Shown here: one piece after another, positions 1 through 7,085 of the stretch | Numbering within the stretch: position 1 is the first letter of the stretch | Layout: each line of letters starts with the position of its first letter | Source: an uncultured Pseudomonadota bacterium | GTDB lineage: Bacteria; Pseudomonadota; Gammaproteobacteria; Burkholderiales; Burkholderiaceae | Direction of reading: 5' to 3' | Length of the DNA stretch: 17,999 nucleotides | Assembly (NCBI GenBank): GCA_946480245.1 | Contig: CAMLIZ010000090.1 | Span: 1 to 17,999 of the forward strand | Made by a program: the position numbers and the translations under genes | The notes under the pieces: model-generated | The model's input: the letters and a program-made list of their open reading frames with translations, nothing else | What the model was told of the DNA's origin: nothing | The model's database searches: none

Positions 1-881
1 ACGGCAACATGCAGGAAGGCAGCTTCCGCTGCGACGCCAACGTGTCGGTGCGCCGCCCGGGCCAGCCCTTCGGCACACGACGCGAGATCAAGAACCTCAA
101 CAGCTTCCGCTTCCTGCAGCAGGCGATCGATTTCGAGGTGCAGTGGCAGATCGACCAGCTCGAAGACGGGCTGTCGATCCAGCAGGCCACGGTGCTCTTC
201 AACCCGGACACCGGCGAGACGCGCGCGATGCGCACCAAGGAAGACGCGCACGACTACCGCTACTTCCCTGACCCGGACCTGCCGCCTCTGGTGATCGCGC
301 CCGAGTGGGTGGAGCGCGTGAAGGCTGCGATGCCGGAACTGCCCCGCGTGATGGCCGAGCGCTTCCAGCGCGACGACGGGCTGCCCGCCTACGACGCCGC
401 GATGATGACGCAAAGCCTCGGCTTCGCGCAGTTCTACGAGGCGGCCAAGCGCGCAGGCGCGGCGCCCAAGCTGGTGGCCAACTGGCTGATGGGCGAGGTG
501 TCGCGCCGGCTGAACAGCGAAGGCCGCGCCATCGACACCAGCCCGGTGTCGCCCGCCACACTGGCCGCGCTGATCGCGCGCATCGCCGACGGCACGGTGT
601 CGAACAACGGCGCGCGCCAGGTGTTCGACGCGCTATGGGCCGGCGAGGCCGGTGATGTCGACATGCTCATCGAGGCCAGGGGCCTGAAGCAGATGAACGA
701 CAGCGGCGCGCTGGAGGCCATCGTCGACGAGGTGATCGCAGCCAACGCGAAGTCGGTGGACGAGTACCGCAGCGGCAAGGACAAGGCCTTCAACGCGCTG
801 GTCGGTCAGGTCATGAAGGCGAGCAAGGGCAAGGCCAACCCGGCGCAAGCCAGCGAACTCTTGAAAAAGAAGCTCGGCTGA
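1..881 (+). CDS. gatB: Aspartyl/glutamyl-tRNA amidotransferase subunit B, 3' part
   Basis: GatB is the subunit of the cytoplasmic GatCAB complex that activates and amidates misacylated Glu-tRNA(Gln) or Asp-tRNA(Asn), letting the cell make Gln-tRNA or Asn-tRNA without a dedicated synthetase. The reading frame is already open at the window edge (codons from base 3), so the N-terminal part, roughly 195 residues by comparison with the usual 480-500, is missing. Visible family marks are the [16 protein letters not shown] stretch at the very start, [18 protein letters not shown] soon after, and the helical plus YqeY-like tail domain near the end, which contacts tRNA and ends in a lysine-rich stretch. 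The stop codon TGA is at 879-881. gatA and gatC presumably lie upstream, outside the window. The gene converges on the DUF4124 gene, and its last codons double as that unit's terminator. Confidence 0.97.
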   Translation, partial: GNMQEGSFRCDANVSVRRPGQPFGTRREIKNLNSFRFLQQAIDFEVQWQIDQLEDGLSIQQATVLFNPDTGETRAMRTKEDAHDYRYFPDPDLPPLVIAPEWVERVKAAMPELPRVMAERFQRDDGLPAYDAAMMTQSLGFAQFYEAAKRAGAAPKLVANWLMGEVSRRLNSEGRAIDTSPVSPATLAALIARIADGTVSNNGARQVFDALWAGEAGDVDMLIEARGLKQMNDSGALEAIVDEVIAANAKSVDEYRSGKDKAFNALVGQVMKASKGKANPAQASELLKKKLG

Positions 882-890
882 GCACCGAGC
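863..890 (-). terminator. Intrinsic terminator of the pyrE-DUF4124 unit, inside the end of gatB
   Basis: Read on the minus strand, a perfect 6-bp stem (GCTCGG at 885-890 pairing with CCGAGC at 872-877, loop 878-884) is followed by the T-rich run TTCTTTTTC (871 down to 863). This is the classic rho-independent layout, placed just after the DUF4124 stop codon. The T-run is the complement of the lysine codons at the end of gatB, and the gatB stop codon lies in the loop. Confidence 0.7.
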
Positions 891-908
891 AGCGGCCTCA
901 GGGCCGCT
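891..908. other. Second stem-loop at the gatB/DUF4124 junction
   Basis: A perfect 7-bp inverted repeat (AGCGGCC at 891-897, GGCCGCT at 902-908) with a 4-base loop directly abuts the preceding hairpin. It covers the stop codon of the DUF4124 gene at 898-900. No T-run follows on the plus strand, so it is at best a weak or Rho-assisted end signal for gatB. Confidence 0.5.
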
Positions 909-1608
909 TGTGCGCAGTGCCGTTGGCAGAGCCTTCGGCCAACGTGCTGCCCGGCGGTGCGCCGGCCCACAAGCGCTTGAGCCGCGCCAACTCGGAGTCG
1001 TAGAGCCGGTTCACCCGCTCCAGCTCGGCCTGCTGGTTCTGGATGGCGGTGCGCTGGGCCTCGGTGGCCGCCTCGTTGCCTTCCAGCTCCTGCTTGAGTT
1101 TCGTGGGCAGCGATTTGCCCTTGTAGAACTCGGCCTCCTGAAGCAGCGGCTTGCGCTCGGCCGCCAACTCGGCGATGCGCTTCTCGGAGGCACGCATCGC
1201 CAGCCGCACGGTATCGAGCGCGGCTTCGCGCGCCTTCTCGTGCGTGGGCTCGTCGGGGTAGCGCAGCATCAGGTGCCGGTCGCGCCGTGCGGCATCGAGC
1301 TGGGCCAGGCGCTCGAGCTCCGCCTTGCGATCACGCGCCTCCTTCTCGGCACGTTCGTCGGCGGTGAGCTGCGGTGGGATGATCTGGCGAAGCGAGCCGT
1401 CGCTGTTGAGCAGGCGCTGCTCGCGCGAACTGCATTCGGGGATCAGCCGATCGGAGGTGACCCGGCGGCCGTCCGGCGTGGTGCAGGTGTAGATGGCACC
1501 GGCAGGGCCCGCTGGTTGCGCCGCCTGCACGCCGCCGGCACACGCTGCCGCCAGCGCGGCCGCAAGGGCCCGCAGCAAACAAGCGGCAACGGGGCGAGCA
1601 GTGGGCAT
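898..1608 (-). CDS. Secreted DUF4124-domain protein with a long coiled coil
   Basis: This is a 236-residue protein of unknown function. Residues 1-29 form a signal peptide with a hydrophobic Ala/Leu core and a likely signal-peptidase I site after VQA, so it should act in the periplasm. Residues 39-60 match the DUF4124 pattern (IYTCTTPDGRRVTSD...PEC), with C42 and C59 placed to form a disulfide. From about residue 80 to 215 the sequence is rich in Glu, Arg, Lys and Gln with heptad-like spacing, suggesting a coiled coil. The ATG at 1608 directly abuts the pyrE stop codon, so it is probably translated from the pyrE transcript. DUF4124 proteins are common periplasmic proteins in beta- and gammaproteobacteria; their role is not known to me. 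Gene reality is well supported by the signal peptide, domain and tight linkage. Confidence 0.9.
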   Translation of the reverse strand: MPTARPVAACLLRALAAALAAACAGGVQAAQPAGPAGAIYTCTTPDGRRVTSDRLIPECSSREQRLLNSDGSLRQIIPPQLTADERAEKEARDRKAELERLAQLDAARRDRHLMLRYPDEPTHEKAREAALDTVRLAMRASEKRIAELAAERKPLLQEAEFYKGKSLPTKLKQELEGNEAATEAQRTAIQNQQAELERVNRLYDSELARLKRLWAGAPPGSTLAEGSANGTAHKRP

Positions 1609-2280
1609 TCAGACTCCGTAGCGTTCCCGATAGGCGGCCACGGCCGGCGCGTGGGCTGCCAGCGCGGGGTTTGCGCTGGATCGCAAATACTGCAGCAAAT
1701 CGGCGAGCGTTGCGATGGCCACCGTCTGCAGCCCGAGCTGGCGTGTGACGTACTGCACCGCCGACCACGGCACGTCGGCCCCGTTCTCGGTGGCCTTTTC
1801 CTGCCGATCGAGCGCGATCGCCACGCCGCACGGCACGGCGCCGGCGGCCTGGATCATCGCGATCGACTCGCGCACCGAGGTGCCGGCGGAGATGACGTCG
1901 TCGACGATCAGCACGCGGCCCTGCACCGGCGCGCCCACCAGCGTGCCGCCTTCGCCGTGGTCCTTAGCTTCCTTGCGGTTGTAGGCGTAGGGCACATTGC
2001 GCCCGGCGCGCGCCAGCTCGATGGCCGCTGCCGCCGCCAAGGTGATGCCCTTGTACGCGGGGCCGAACAGCATGTCGAACTGCAGGTCCGAGGCAAGCAG
2101 GCGGCGTGCATAGAATTCCGCCAGGCGCTGCAGCTTGGCGCCGTCATCGAACAGCCCGGCGTTGAAGAAATACGGCGAGAGCCGGCCGGCCTTGGTCTTG
2201 AACTCCCCGAAGCGCAACACGCCCGCCTCCACGGAGAAGCGAACGAACTCCTGGGCCAGCGGGTCGGTGGGTGTGCTCAT
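1609..2280 (-). CDS. pyrE: Orotate phosphoribosyltransferase
   Basis: PyrE joins orotate to PRPP, giving orotidine 5'-phosphate, in the fifth step of cytoplasmic UMP synthesis. The 223-residue protein has the family's usual length. The PRPP-binding motif [13 protein letters not shown] is at residues 122-134, and the mobile catalytic loop with conserved lysines ([12 protein letters not shown]) at 101-112. N-terminal landmarks include [19 protein letters not shown] (24-42). I chose ATG 2280 (MSTPTDP); a TTG nine bases upstream is also in frame but has no advantage. No strong Shine-Dalgarno is visible. Only 24 bp separate this start from the divergent nuclease gene, so promoter elements for each probably reach into the other's coding region. 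The DUF4124 gene follows with no gap. Confidence 0.97.
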   Translation of the reverse strand: MSTPTDPLAQEFVRFSVEAGVLRFGEFKTKAGRLSPYFFNAGLFDDGAKLQRLAEFYARRLLASDLQFDMLFGPAYKGITLAAAAAIELARAGRNVPYAYNRKEAKDHGEGGTLVGAPVQGRVLIVDDVISAGTSVRESIAMIQAAGAVPCGVAIALDRQEKATENGADVPWSAVQYVTRQLGLQTVAIATLADLLQYLRSSANPALAAHAPAVAAYRERYGV

Positions 2281-2304
2281 CGTGAACAAAGGTACCGAAG
2301 AATC

Positions 2305-3090
2305 GTGTTCCGCCTCGTGACGCTCAACCTCAACGGCATCCGTTCCGCGGTCAACAAGGGGCTGCTACCGTGGATCGACACGGTGGGCGCCGATTGTATG
2401 GGGGTGCAGGAAATCAAGGCGCAAGCCGCCGACGTGCATGGCCGCTTCGAACACATCGGCGGCATGAAAGGGCACTTCCACTTCGCGCAGAAGAAGGGCT
2501 ACTCGGGCGTGGGCCTGTATGCCAAGAAGGAACCGAGCGACGTGGACATCGGCTTCGGCGTGCCCGAGTTCGACGACGAAGGGCGTTACGTCGAGGCGCG
2601 CTTCGACACCCCGCACCGGCGCCTCAGCCTGATCAGCTGCTACTTCCCAAGTGGGTCCAGCGGCGAGGAGCGCCAGGCCGCGAAGTTCCGCTTCCTCGAA
2701 CTGGTGTACCCGCACCTGCAGCAACTGAAGGGCGAGCGCGAGTTCGTCCTGGTGGGCGACATCAACATCGCGCACAAGGAAATCGACCTGAAGAACTGGC
2801 GCAGCAACCAGAAGAACAGCGGCTTCCTGCCCGAGGAGCGCGCCTGGATGAGCAAGGCGCTGGAGCAGCTGGGCCTGGTGGACGTGTTCCGCAAGCTGAA
2901 CCCGCACCCGGAGCAATACACCTGGTGGAGCAACCGCGGCCAGGCGTGGGCCAAGAACGTGGGGTGGCGCCTGGACTACCACCTGGCCACGCCCGGCATC
3001 GCCGCACATGCGCGAAGCGAGCGCATCTACCTGGAGCAGCGCTTCTCCGACCATGCGCCGCTGATCATCGACTACGACTTCACGTTGTAG
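2305..3090 (+). CDS. ExoIII-family exodeoxyribonuclease / AP endonuclease (Crc-like relative)
   Basis: This is a 261-residue member of the endonuclease/exonuclease/phosphatase superfamily, expected to nick DNA at abasic sites and degrade 3' ends in base-excision repair. Comparison with E. coli ExoIII from memory gives the full active site: N8, E36 (in QEIK), Y113, D152 and N154 (in GDINIAH), D224, and D249/H250 (in FSDHAP). The overall sequence ([28 protein letters not shown]) is closer to the Crc/ExoA branch than to E. coli XthA, and the neighbour pyrE is shared with Pseudomonas crc. Because the residues lost in Crc are present here, a working nuclease is more likely than a translational regulator. 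The start chosen is GTG 2305 ([11 protein letters not shown]); GTG 2317 is an alternative. It converges on the M48 gene, with 10 bp between stop codons. Confidence 0.93.
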   Translation: MFRLVTLNLNGIRSAVNKGLLPWIDTVGADCMGVQEIKAQAADVHGRFEHIGGMKGHFHFAQKKGYSGVGLYAKKEPSDVDIGFGVPEFDDEGRYVEARFDTPHRRLSLISCYFPSGSSGEERQAAKFRFLELVYPHLQQLKGEREFVLVGDINIAHKEIDLKNWRSNQKNSGFLPEERAWMSKALEQLGLVDVFRKLNPHPEQYTWWSNRGQAWAKNVGWRLDYHLATPGIAAHARSERIYLEQRFSDHAPLIIDYDFTL

Positions 3091-3100
3091 GGCGTACGCG

Positions 3101-4009
3101 CTAACCGCGCTTGGGCGGTGGCTCGAAGTGCTTGCCCGGCTTCTCGGCGCGCGCATAAAGCGGCTCGACCCGCGGCAGCTGCCCTTCGAGGTCGCGGATG
3201 CGGGTGGGCCCCGAGGGGTGGGTGGACAGGAACTGCGGCGGCGCGTTGCGGTTGGCCTCCAGCATCTTGTTCCACAGCGACACCGCGGCGTGCGGGTCGT
3301 AGCCCGCGCGCGCACCGAGTTCCATGCCGACCAGGTCGGCCTCGGATTCGTCCGCGCGGCTGAACCTCAAGGTCAGCAGCTGGCTGCCCATGTTGAGCAG
3401 CGCGTCGCCGGTGTTGCCGAGGCCGAACAGCGCCGACAGCACACCGGCGCCGATGCGCGTGGCGGCCGTCTTGCCCATGCGCTCGCGGGCATGCTCGCGC
3501 AGCGCGTGCGCCATCTCATGGCCCATCACCATCGCCACTTCGTCGTCGCTGAGCTGCAACTGCTGCAGCAGGCCGTAGAAGAAGGCGATCTTGCCGCCCG
3601 GCATGCAGAAGGCGTTGAGATCCTTCGAGCCGATCAGGTTGACCTCCCACTTCCAGTCGCGGGCACGCGGGTTCCAGTCGAAGCTGTGCGGGATGATGCG
3701 GTGCGCGATCGCGCGCAGGCGGATCACCTGCGGATGGTTGTCGGGCGCCAGCGCGTGCTGCTGACGGGCTTGCCGCAGCATTTGGTCGTATTGCTGGATC
3801 GCGGCCTGCTCCACCTGTTCGGCCGGCACCAGTCTGGTGAAGCCGGACTCGCCGCCCACATCCACGCCCTCGCGTGCCCACGCCGGCACAGCCGCAGTGA
3901 CGGCGCCGCCCAACAGGGCGCGGCCGAACAGGCGCCGTCCATGGCACGCGCAGCCCCAGCCGTGGGCTGCAGGCACGGCGGCATCGATATTGAAGTGCTC
4001 GTTGCTCAT
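3101..4009 (-). CDS. M48-family zinc metalloprotease, exported
   Basis: This 302-residue peptidase is probably periplasmic and related to the LoiP/BepA-type proteases that handle misfolded envelope proteins. The zinc site is complete: H164-E165-M-A-H168 (HEMAH) with the third ligand E223 in ESEADLVG. The first 46 residues hold a long n-region, a twin arginine (GRRLFGRALL, about 24-33) and a hydrophobic Ala-rich stretch ending near AWA, which suggests Tat or possibly Sec export; C20 and C22 lie before the twin arginine. The ATG at 4009 follows the ampG stop codon by three bases, so the two genes are probably translationally coupled. The family assignment is firm; the exact substrate and export route are inference. 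Confidence 0.95.
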   Translation of the reverse strand: MSNEHFNIDAAVPAAHGWGCACHGRRLFGRALLGGAVTAAVPAWAREGVDVGGESGFTRLVPAEQVEQAAIQQYDQMLRQARQQHALAPDNHPQVIRLRAIAHRIIPHSFDWNPRARDWKWEVNLIGSKDLNAFCMPGGKIAFFYGLLQQLQLSDDEVAMVMGHEMAHALREHARERMGKTAATRIGAGVLSALFGLGNTGDALLNMGSQLLTLRFSRADESEADLVGMELGARAGYDPHAAVSLWNKMLEANRNAPPQFLSTHPSGPTRIRDLEGQLPRVEPLYARAEKPGKHFEPPPKRG

Positions 4010-4012
4010 CGT

Positions 4013-5605
4013 TCAATCATCCACCAGAGGTGCGTCGGGGTCGACCTCCAGCGCCTTCACCGGCGCGCGCAGGCGCCACAGCATGCCCAACGCAGGCAGC
4101 GCAAGCAGGGTGGACACCACGAAGAAGTGCGGCCAGCCGATCGACTCCGCCAGCACGCCCGCCAGCGGCCCGACCCACACGCGCCCGACCGACGAGAACG
4201 CCGACAGCAGCGCGAACTGCGTGGCGGTGAAGCGCTGGTTGCACAGGCTCATCAGGAAGGCGACGAACGCCGCCGTGCCCATGCCGCCGGCCAGGTTCTC
4301 CACCGCCACCACCATCAGCAGGCCGCCGTCGACGGGCGTGGCCGCCGCCAGCTTCACGAAGCCCCAGTCGAAGGCGGGAATGGTGAGGCCGGGGATCGTG
4401 CCCTTGCCGGCGACCGCCAGCCACCAGAAGCCCAGGTTGCTGGCGGCCTGCAGCACGCCGAACAGCAGCAGCGCGCGCCACAGGCCGAGCTTGACCATCA
4501 CCGTACCGCCCACCAGCGCGCCGATGATCGTGAGCCACAGGCCGATCACCTTGTTCACCACGCCCACTTCGGCGGCGCTGAAGTGCATGGCCTTCAGCAG
4601 GAACGGCGTCATCAGCGCGCCGGCGAACGCGTCGCCGAGCTTGTACAGCACGATGAACGCGAGAAAGGCGCCAGCGCCCGGCAGCGCGAAGTAGCTGCGC
4701 AAGCCGTTGATCAGCGTCTCGAACTGCGCCCGCCGCGCAGCCCACGCCGCCAGCGGCAGCGTGAACGCGATGCCCACGAGCAGCGCCAGCAGGTCCGCCC
4801 ACTTGGCCTGCAGCGCAGGTGCCAGGGTGCTGCCGCCCCACAAGGGCTGCAGCAGCGCCTGGGCCAGCGGCTGCGCCACGCGATCGGTGAACAGCACGCC
4901 CACGGCCACCGCCGCCACGACGGCCACGAAGCCCACCAGATCGTGGCGCGCCACCGTGGCCGGCGGACGCGCCTGGCGGATGCGTGGGATCAACAGCGCC
5001 GACACGCCCGCCGCGCCCACCATGATGCCGGCCATCAGGCGGTACACCTGCGGCCAGGTCCAGCCGCCGCCTTGCACCGGATCGGTCCAGATGAAGGCGA
5101 TGCCGCCGGACAGGATCATCGCCATGCGGTAGCCGAGCACGTACAGCGACGAGCCCACGCCCCGATGCGCCGGCGGCAGCAGGTCGGTGCGGTAGGCGTC
5201 GTACACCACGTCCTGCGACGCGGAGAAGAACGCCACCAGCAGCGCGAGCAGCGCGAAGGCGCGCGTCGAGGCGGTGGGCGAGGTGGCGGCCATCAGCACC
5301 AGCGCGCCGGCCAGCGCCAGCTGGGTGAGCACGAGCCAGCCACGGCGCCGCCCGAGCCACGGCAGCTCGAAGCGGTCCATCAGCGGTGCCCACAGGAACT
5401 TGAAGGTGTAGGGCAGGCCGACCAGGCTCAGGAAGCCGATGGTGGCGATGTCCACGCCCTCTTGCGTGAGCCAGGCCTGCATCGCCTGGCCGGTGAGCGC
5501 CAGCGGCAGGCCGGACGCAAACCCGAGCAGCGTGACAGCCACGAACCGGTGCAGCGAAGCCAGGCGCTGCGACGCGCCGGCCGCAGCGATGGGCGCTTTG
5601 TTCAT
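4013..5605 (-). CDS. ampG: AmpG-type muropeptide MFS permease
   Basis: This is a 530-residue polytopic inner-membrane protein of the major facilitator superfamily. AmpG carries GlcNAc-anhydro-muropeptides from the periplasm into the cytoplasm for peptidoglycan recycling, and in many bacteria feeds the AmpR/AmpC beta-lactamase signal. Marks of the AmpG branch include the N-terminal FASGLPLALTGQAMQAWLTQEGV stretch (about 29-51), LPYTFKFLWAPLMDRF, and SASQDVVYDAYRTDLLP. It is somewhat longer than E. coli AmpG (491 residues), with a hydrophilic C-terminal tail ending in PDAPLVDD. The start ATG 5605 is set by AGGAGG four bases upstream; the open frame runs further up but only as a shadow of the anti-sigma gene. 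That Shine-Dalgarno lies inside a predicted 9-bp RNA stem. The M48 protease gene follows after three bases. AmpG is the best-fitting family; the substrate has not been shown for this protein. Confidence 0.9.
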   Translation of the reverse strand: MNKAPIAAAGASQRLASLHRFVAVTLLGFASGLPLALTGQAMQAWLTQEGVDIATIGFLSLVGLPYTFKFLWAPLMDRFELPWLGRRRGWLVLTQLALAGALVLMAATSPTASTRAFALLALLVAFFSASQDVVYDAYRTDLLPPAHRGVGSSLYVLGYRMAMILSGGIAFIWTDPVQGGGWTWPQVYRLMAGIMVGAAGVSALLIPRIRQARPPATVARHDLVGFVAVVAAVAVGVLFTDRVAQPLAQALLQPLWGGSTLAPALQAKWADLLALLVGIAFTLPLAAWAARRAQFETLINGLRSYFALPGAGAFLAFIVLYKLGDAFAGALMTPFLLKAMHFSAAEVGVVNKVIGLWLTIIGALVGGTVMVKLGLWRALLLFGVLQAASNLGFWWLAVAGKGTIPGLTIPAFDWGFVKLAAATPVDGGLLMVVAVENLAGGMGTAAFVAFLMSLCNQRFTATQFALLSAFSSVGRVWVGPLAGVLAESIGWPHFFVVSTLLALPALGMLWRLRAPVKALEVDPDAPLVDD

Positions 5606-5640
5606 CAGGCCTCCTGCCGGGCCGCCCCAATGGAGGCCTG
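5606..5640 (-). promoter_or_regulatory. RNA stem covering the ampG ribosome-binding site
   Basis: In the ampG mRNA, CAGGCCTCC (5640 down to 5632) can pair perfectly with GGAGGCCTG (5614 down to 5606), a 9-bp stem with seven G-C and two A-U pairs and a 17-base loop. The second arm contains most of the AGGAGG Shine-Dalgarno (5615-5610) and ends one base before the ATG. The pairing is seen directly; an effect on translation is inferred. Confidence 0.6.
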
Positions 5641-5682
5641 CGCCCCCTCGCGGGGCAGCGAATGCAATGAGCGTGGGGGCAG
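5617..5682. repeat. Dispersed Burkholderiales intergenic palindromic repeat (probable)
   Basis: The 89-bp gap between the anti-sigma and ampG genes holds a structured element of the pattern GGGCCGCCCCAA...GCGCCCCCTCGCGGGGCAGCGA...GAGCGTGGGGGC. I recall near-identical short elements scattered between genes in Rubrivivax, Leptothrix, Acidovorax and Variovorax genomes. Inside it a 5-bp stem (5642-5646 with 5652-5656) has a CTCGC loop, and GCCGCCCC (5621-5628) can pair imperfectly with GGGGCAGC (5676-5683). Other copies cannot be seen in this window, so the repeat status rests on recall. Confidence 0.55.
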
Positions 5683-5694
5683 CATGCCCGCATT

Positions 5695-6489
5695 CTAGGG
5701 AGCGGGAGCGACGGCGCCTTGTCGGTAGATGGCTTCGGCCAACGCCAGCAGGCGCTCGCGCGGCAGGTCCCCGGCCAACGCGTAGCCCGTGCCTGCCTCC
5801 ACCCAGTAGAACAGGCCCAGACTCCCCTCGCGCTCGTAGCGAAACGCCGCGGGCGTGCGCGCTTCCGGCTTGCGCAGGTACACCGTGACGCGGTCGCCGG
5901 CGGCGTTCTGGTACATCAGCTGCGCGCCCGGGCCCGGGGTATCGGGCAGCAAGCGTCCGCCCACGAGATCGAAGCCCTGCGCCTTCAGGTCGAACAGCTT
6001 CACCGGCATCTGCAGGCGCTTGGTGAGCCAGGCGGCCAGGTGCTGCTCCTGCGCAGCGCCGCCTTCGGCCACGTTCACCTCCACCGGGTGGCGGCGCTCG
6101 GGCACGTAGACCGCGTGCGCGATCGCAGCGCGCTGCACCCAGCCGGCGGACGCCGAAAGCTCGGGCGCCGGCTTGAAGCGCCAGGCCAGCCCGGCGCCGA
6201 CGATGCTGCCGGCCAGCAGCAGCATCAGCGCTGCCGCGGCCTGCCAACCCCAGGCCGGCCTACCGCGTCGGCCGTGGAGCACGCTGCGCACGAGCGCCGG
6301 CGGCACCGGATCGTCCGCGCCGGGCCGCAGCCGGCTGCGCAGCGCATCCTCGTCGGACGCCCACAAGCGCACCTGCGCGGCGTCTTCCGGATGCGCGTTG
6401 AGCCAGGCCTGCACGCGGGCCTGCTGCGCCGCATCGAGCTCGCCGTCGAGCCAGGCGCTGAACAGCATCGGATCGGGCCGTTCGCTCAT
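5695..6489 (-). CDS. Transmembrane anti-sigma factor (COG5662/PrtR-like)
   Basis: This 264-residue protein should sit in the inner membrane and hold the ECF sigma factor encoded just upstream. Residues 1-75 are the cytoplasmic sigma-binding part, with a helical opening (MLFSAWLDGELDAAQQARVQAWL) typical of anti-sigma domains. Residues about 82-104 form one membrane helix. The periplasmic part (105-264) carries HLAAWLTKRLQMPVKLFDL and GFDLVGGRLLP...AQLMYQN, which I recall from PrtR/RsiW-type (COG5662) proteins. The zinc-binding His-x3-Cys-x2-Cys of ZAS-type anti-sigma factors is absent; there is no cysteine at all in the protein. The ATG overlaps the sigma stop codon (ATGA), indicating coupled translation. 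The periplasmic signal that releases the sigma factor is unknown. Confidence 0.88.
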   Translation of the reverse strand: MSERPDPMLFSAWLDGELDAAQQARVQAWLNAHPEDAAQVRLWASDEDALRSRLRPGADDPVPPALVRSVLHGRRGRPAWGWQAAAALMLLLAGSIVGAGLAWRFKPAPELSASAGWVQRAAIAHAVYVPERRHPVEVNVAEGGAAQEQHLAAWLTKRLQMPVKLFDLKAQGFDLVGGRLLPDTPGPGAQLMYQNAAGDRVTVYLRKPEARTPAAFRYEREGSLGLFYWVEAGTGYALAGDLPRERLLALAEAIYRQGAVAPAP

Positions 6490-7028
6490 ACCACTCTCCG
6501 AAGGCGGCGGGCCGCAGCCGCAGCGGCTTGCTCGCCGCCGTCGAGCAAGCGGCGCAGCGACTCCCGAGCGCGGAACACGCGCGACATCACGGTGCCGACG
6601 GGCAACTGCAGCACCTCGGCGGCCTCCGCATAGCTCAGCTGCTCCACCGCCACCAGCAGCATCGCCTCGCGCTGCTCAATGCTCAGCCGCGCAAAGGCAG
6701 CCAGCAGGTCGATGCGCAGGCCCGGGTCGGGCGCCGGCGCTGCACCGGAGAACAGCGCGGCCTCGTCCGCCAGCTCGGCCGGGTCGACCACGCTCACGCG
6801 TGCATCGCGCCGGCGTTGGTCGAGGTGGGCGTTGTGGGCAATGCTGAGCAGCCACACGCCAAGGTCGCGCCGCTGGTCGAACTGATGCCAGTGGCTCAGT
6901 GCGCGTTCCAGCGCCGTCTGCGCCAGGTCGTCGGCCTGCTGCGCGTCGAACACCAGCGAGCGCGCATAGCGGCGCAGGCGGGGGATCGCTTCCAGCAGTT
7001 GCTGGCGAAAGGCAGCAGGGGCGTTCAC
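6486..7028 (-). CDS. ECF-type RNA polymerase sigma factor
   Basis: This 180-residue sigma-70-family protein has only regions 2 and 4, as in extracytoplasmic-function sigma factors. Region 2 spans about 10-77, with the core-binding DDLAQTALERAL (33-44) and the promoter-melting part around GVWLLSIAHNAHLDQRRR. Region 4 spans about 105-162, with the helix-turn-helix LSYAEAAEVLQLPVGTVMSRVFRAR that reads the -35 element. The link between them is Ala/Pro rich. The only good start is GTG 7028; the next methionine lies far inside region 4. No Shine-Dalgarno precedes it, and a candidate ECF promoter ends a few bases upstream, so the mRNA may be nearly leaderless. It pairs with the anti-sigma gene through a 4-bp overlap, and the arrangement resembles PrtI/PrtR. 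Confidence 0.92.
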   Translation of the reverse strand: MNAPAAFRQQLLEAIPRLRRYARSLVFDAQQADDLAQTALERALSHWHQFDQRRDLGVWLLSIAHNAHLDQRRRDARVSVVDPAELADEAALFSGAAPAPDPGLRIDLLAAFARLSIEQREAMLLVAVEQLSYAEAAEVLQLPVGTVMSRVFRARESLRRLLDGGEQAAAAAARRLRRVV

Positions 7029-7035
7029 AGACAGG

Positions 7036-7063
7036 CTTACGCGCGAGGTCGGCCGATTATTCC
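7036..7063 (-). promoter_or_regulatory. Candidate autoregulatory ECF promoter of the sigma operon
   Basis: On the minus strand, GGAATA (7063-7058) and CGTAAG (7041-7036) are separated by exactly 16 bases, which matches the general ECF pattern (GGAA-type -35, CGT-type -10). Transcription would begin about seven bases further on, essentially at the GTG start at 7028. The -35 overlaps a 6-bp stem (7050-7055 with 7063-7068). Confidence 0.55.
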
Positions 7064-7085
7064 GGCCGGTCTGCTCACGCGCAGC

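Noticed and set aside
2281..2289. TTG start for pyrE at 2289
   Set aside because: ATG at 2280 gives the usual PyrE N-terminus, and neither start has a better Shine-Dalgarno.
910..2304. Long plus-strand frame running into the nuclease gene from 910
   Set aside because: It is the antisense of the DUF4124 and pyrE genes; the low-complexity Arg/Gly/His translation has no family match until the nuclease begins at 2305.
3091..3110. Possible terminator between the nuclease and M48 genes
   Set aside because: Only a 4-bp stem and a short GCGTACGC palindrome, with no T-run on either strand.
3128..5698. 856-residue plus-strand open frame
   Set aside because: It lies wholly opposite the M48 and ampG genes; its His/Arg/Gln-rich translation is the usual antisense product of GC-biased codons.
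5606..6247. N-terminal extension of the AmpG frame to 6247
   Set aside because: It overlaps the anti-sigma gene and is Arg/Gly rich; AGGAGG fixes the start at 5605.
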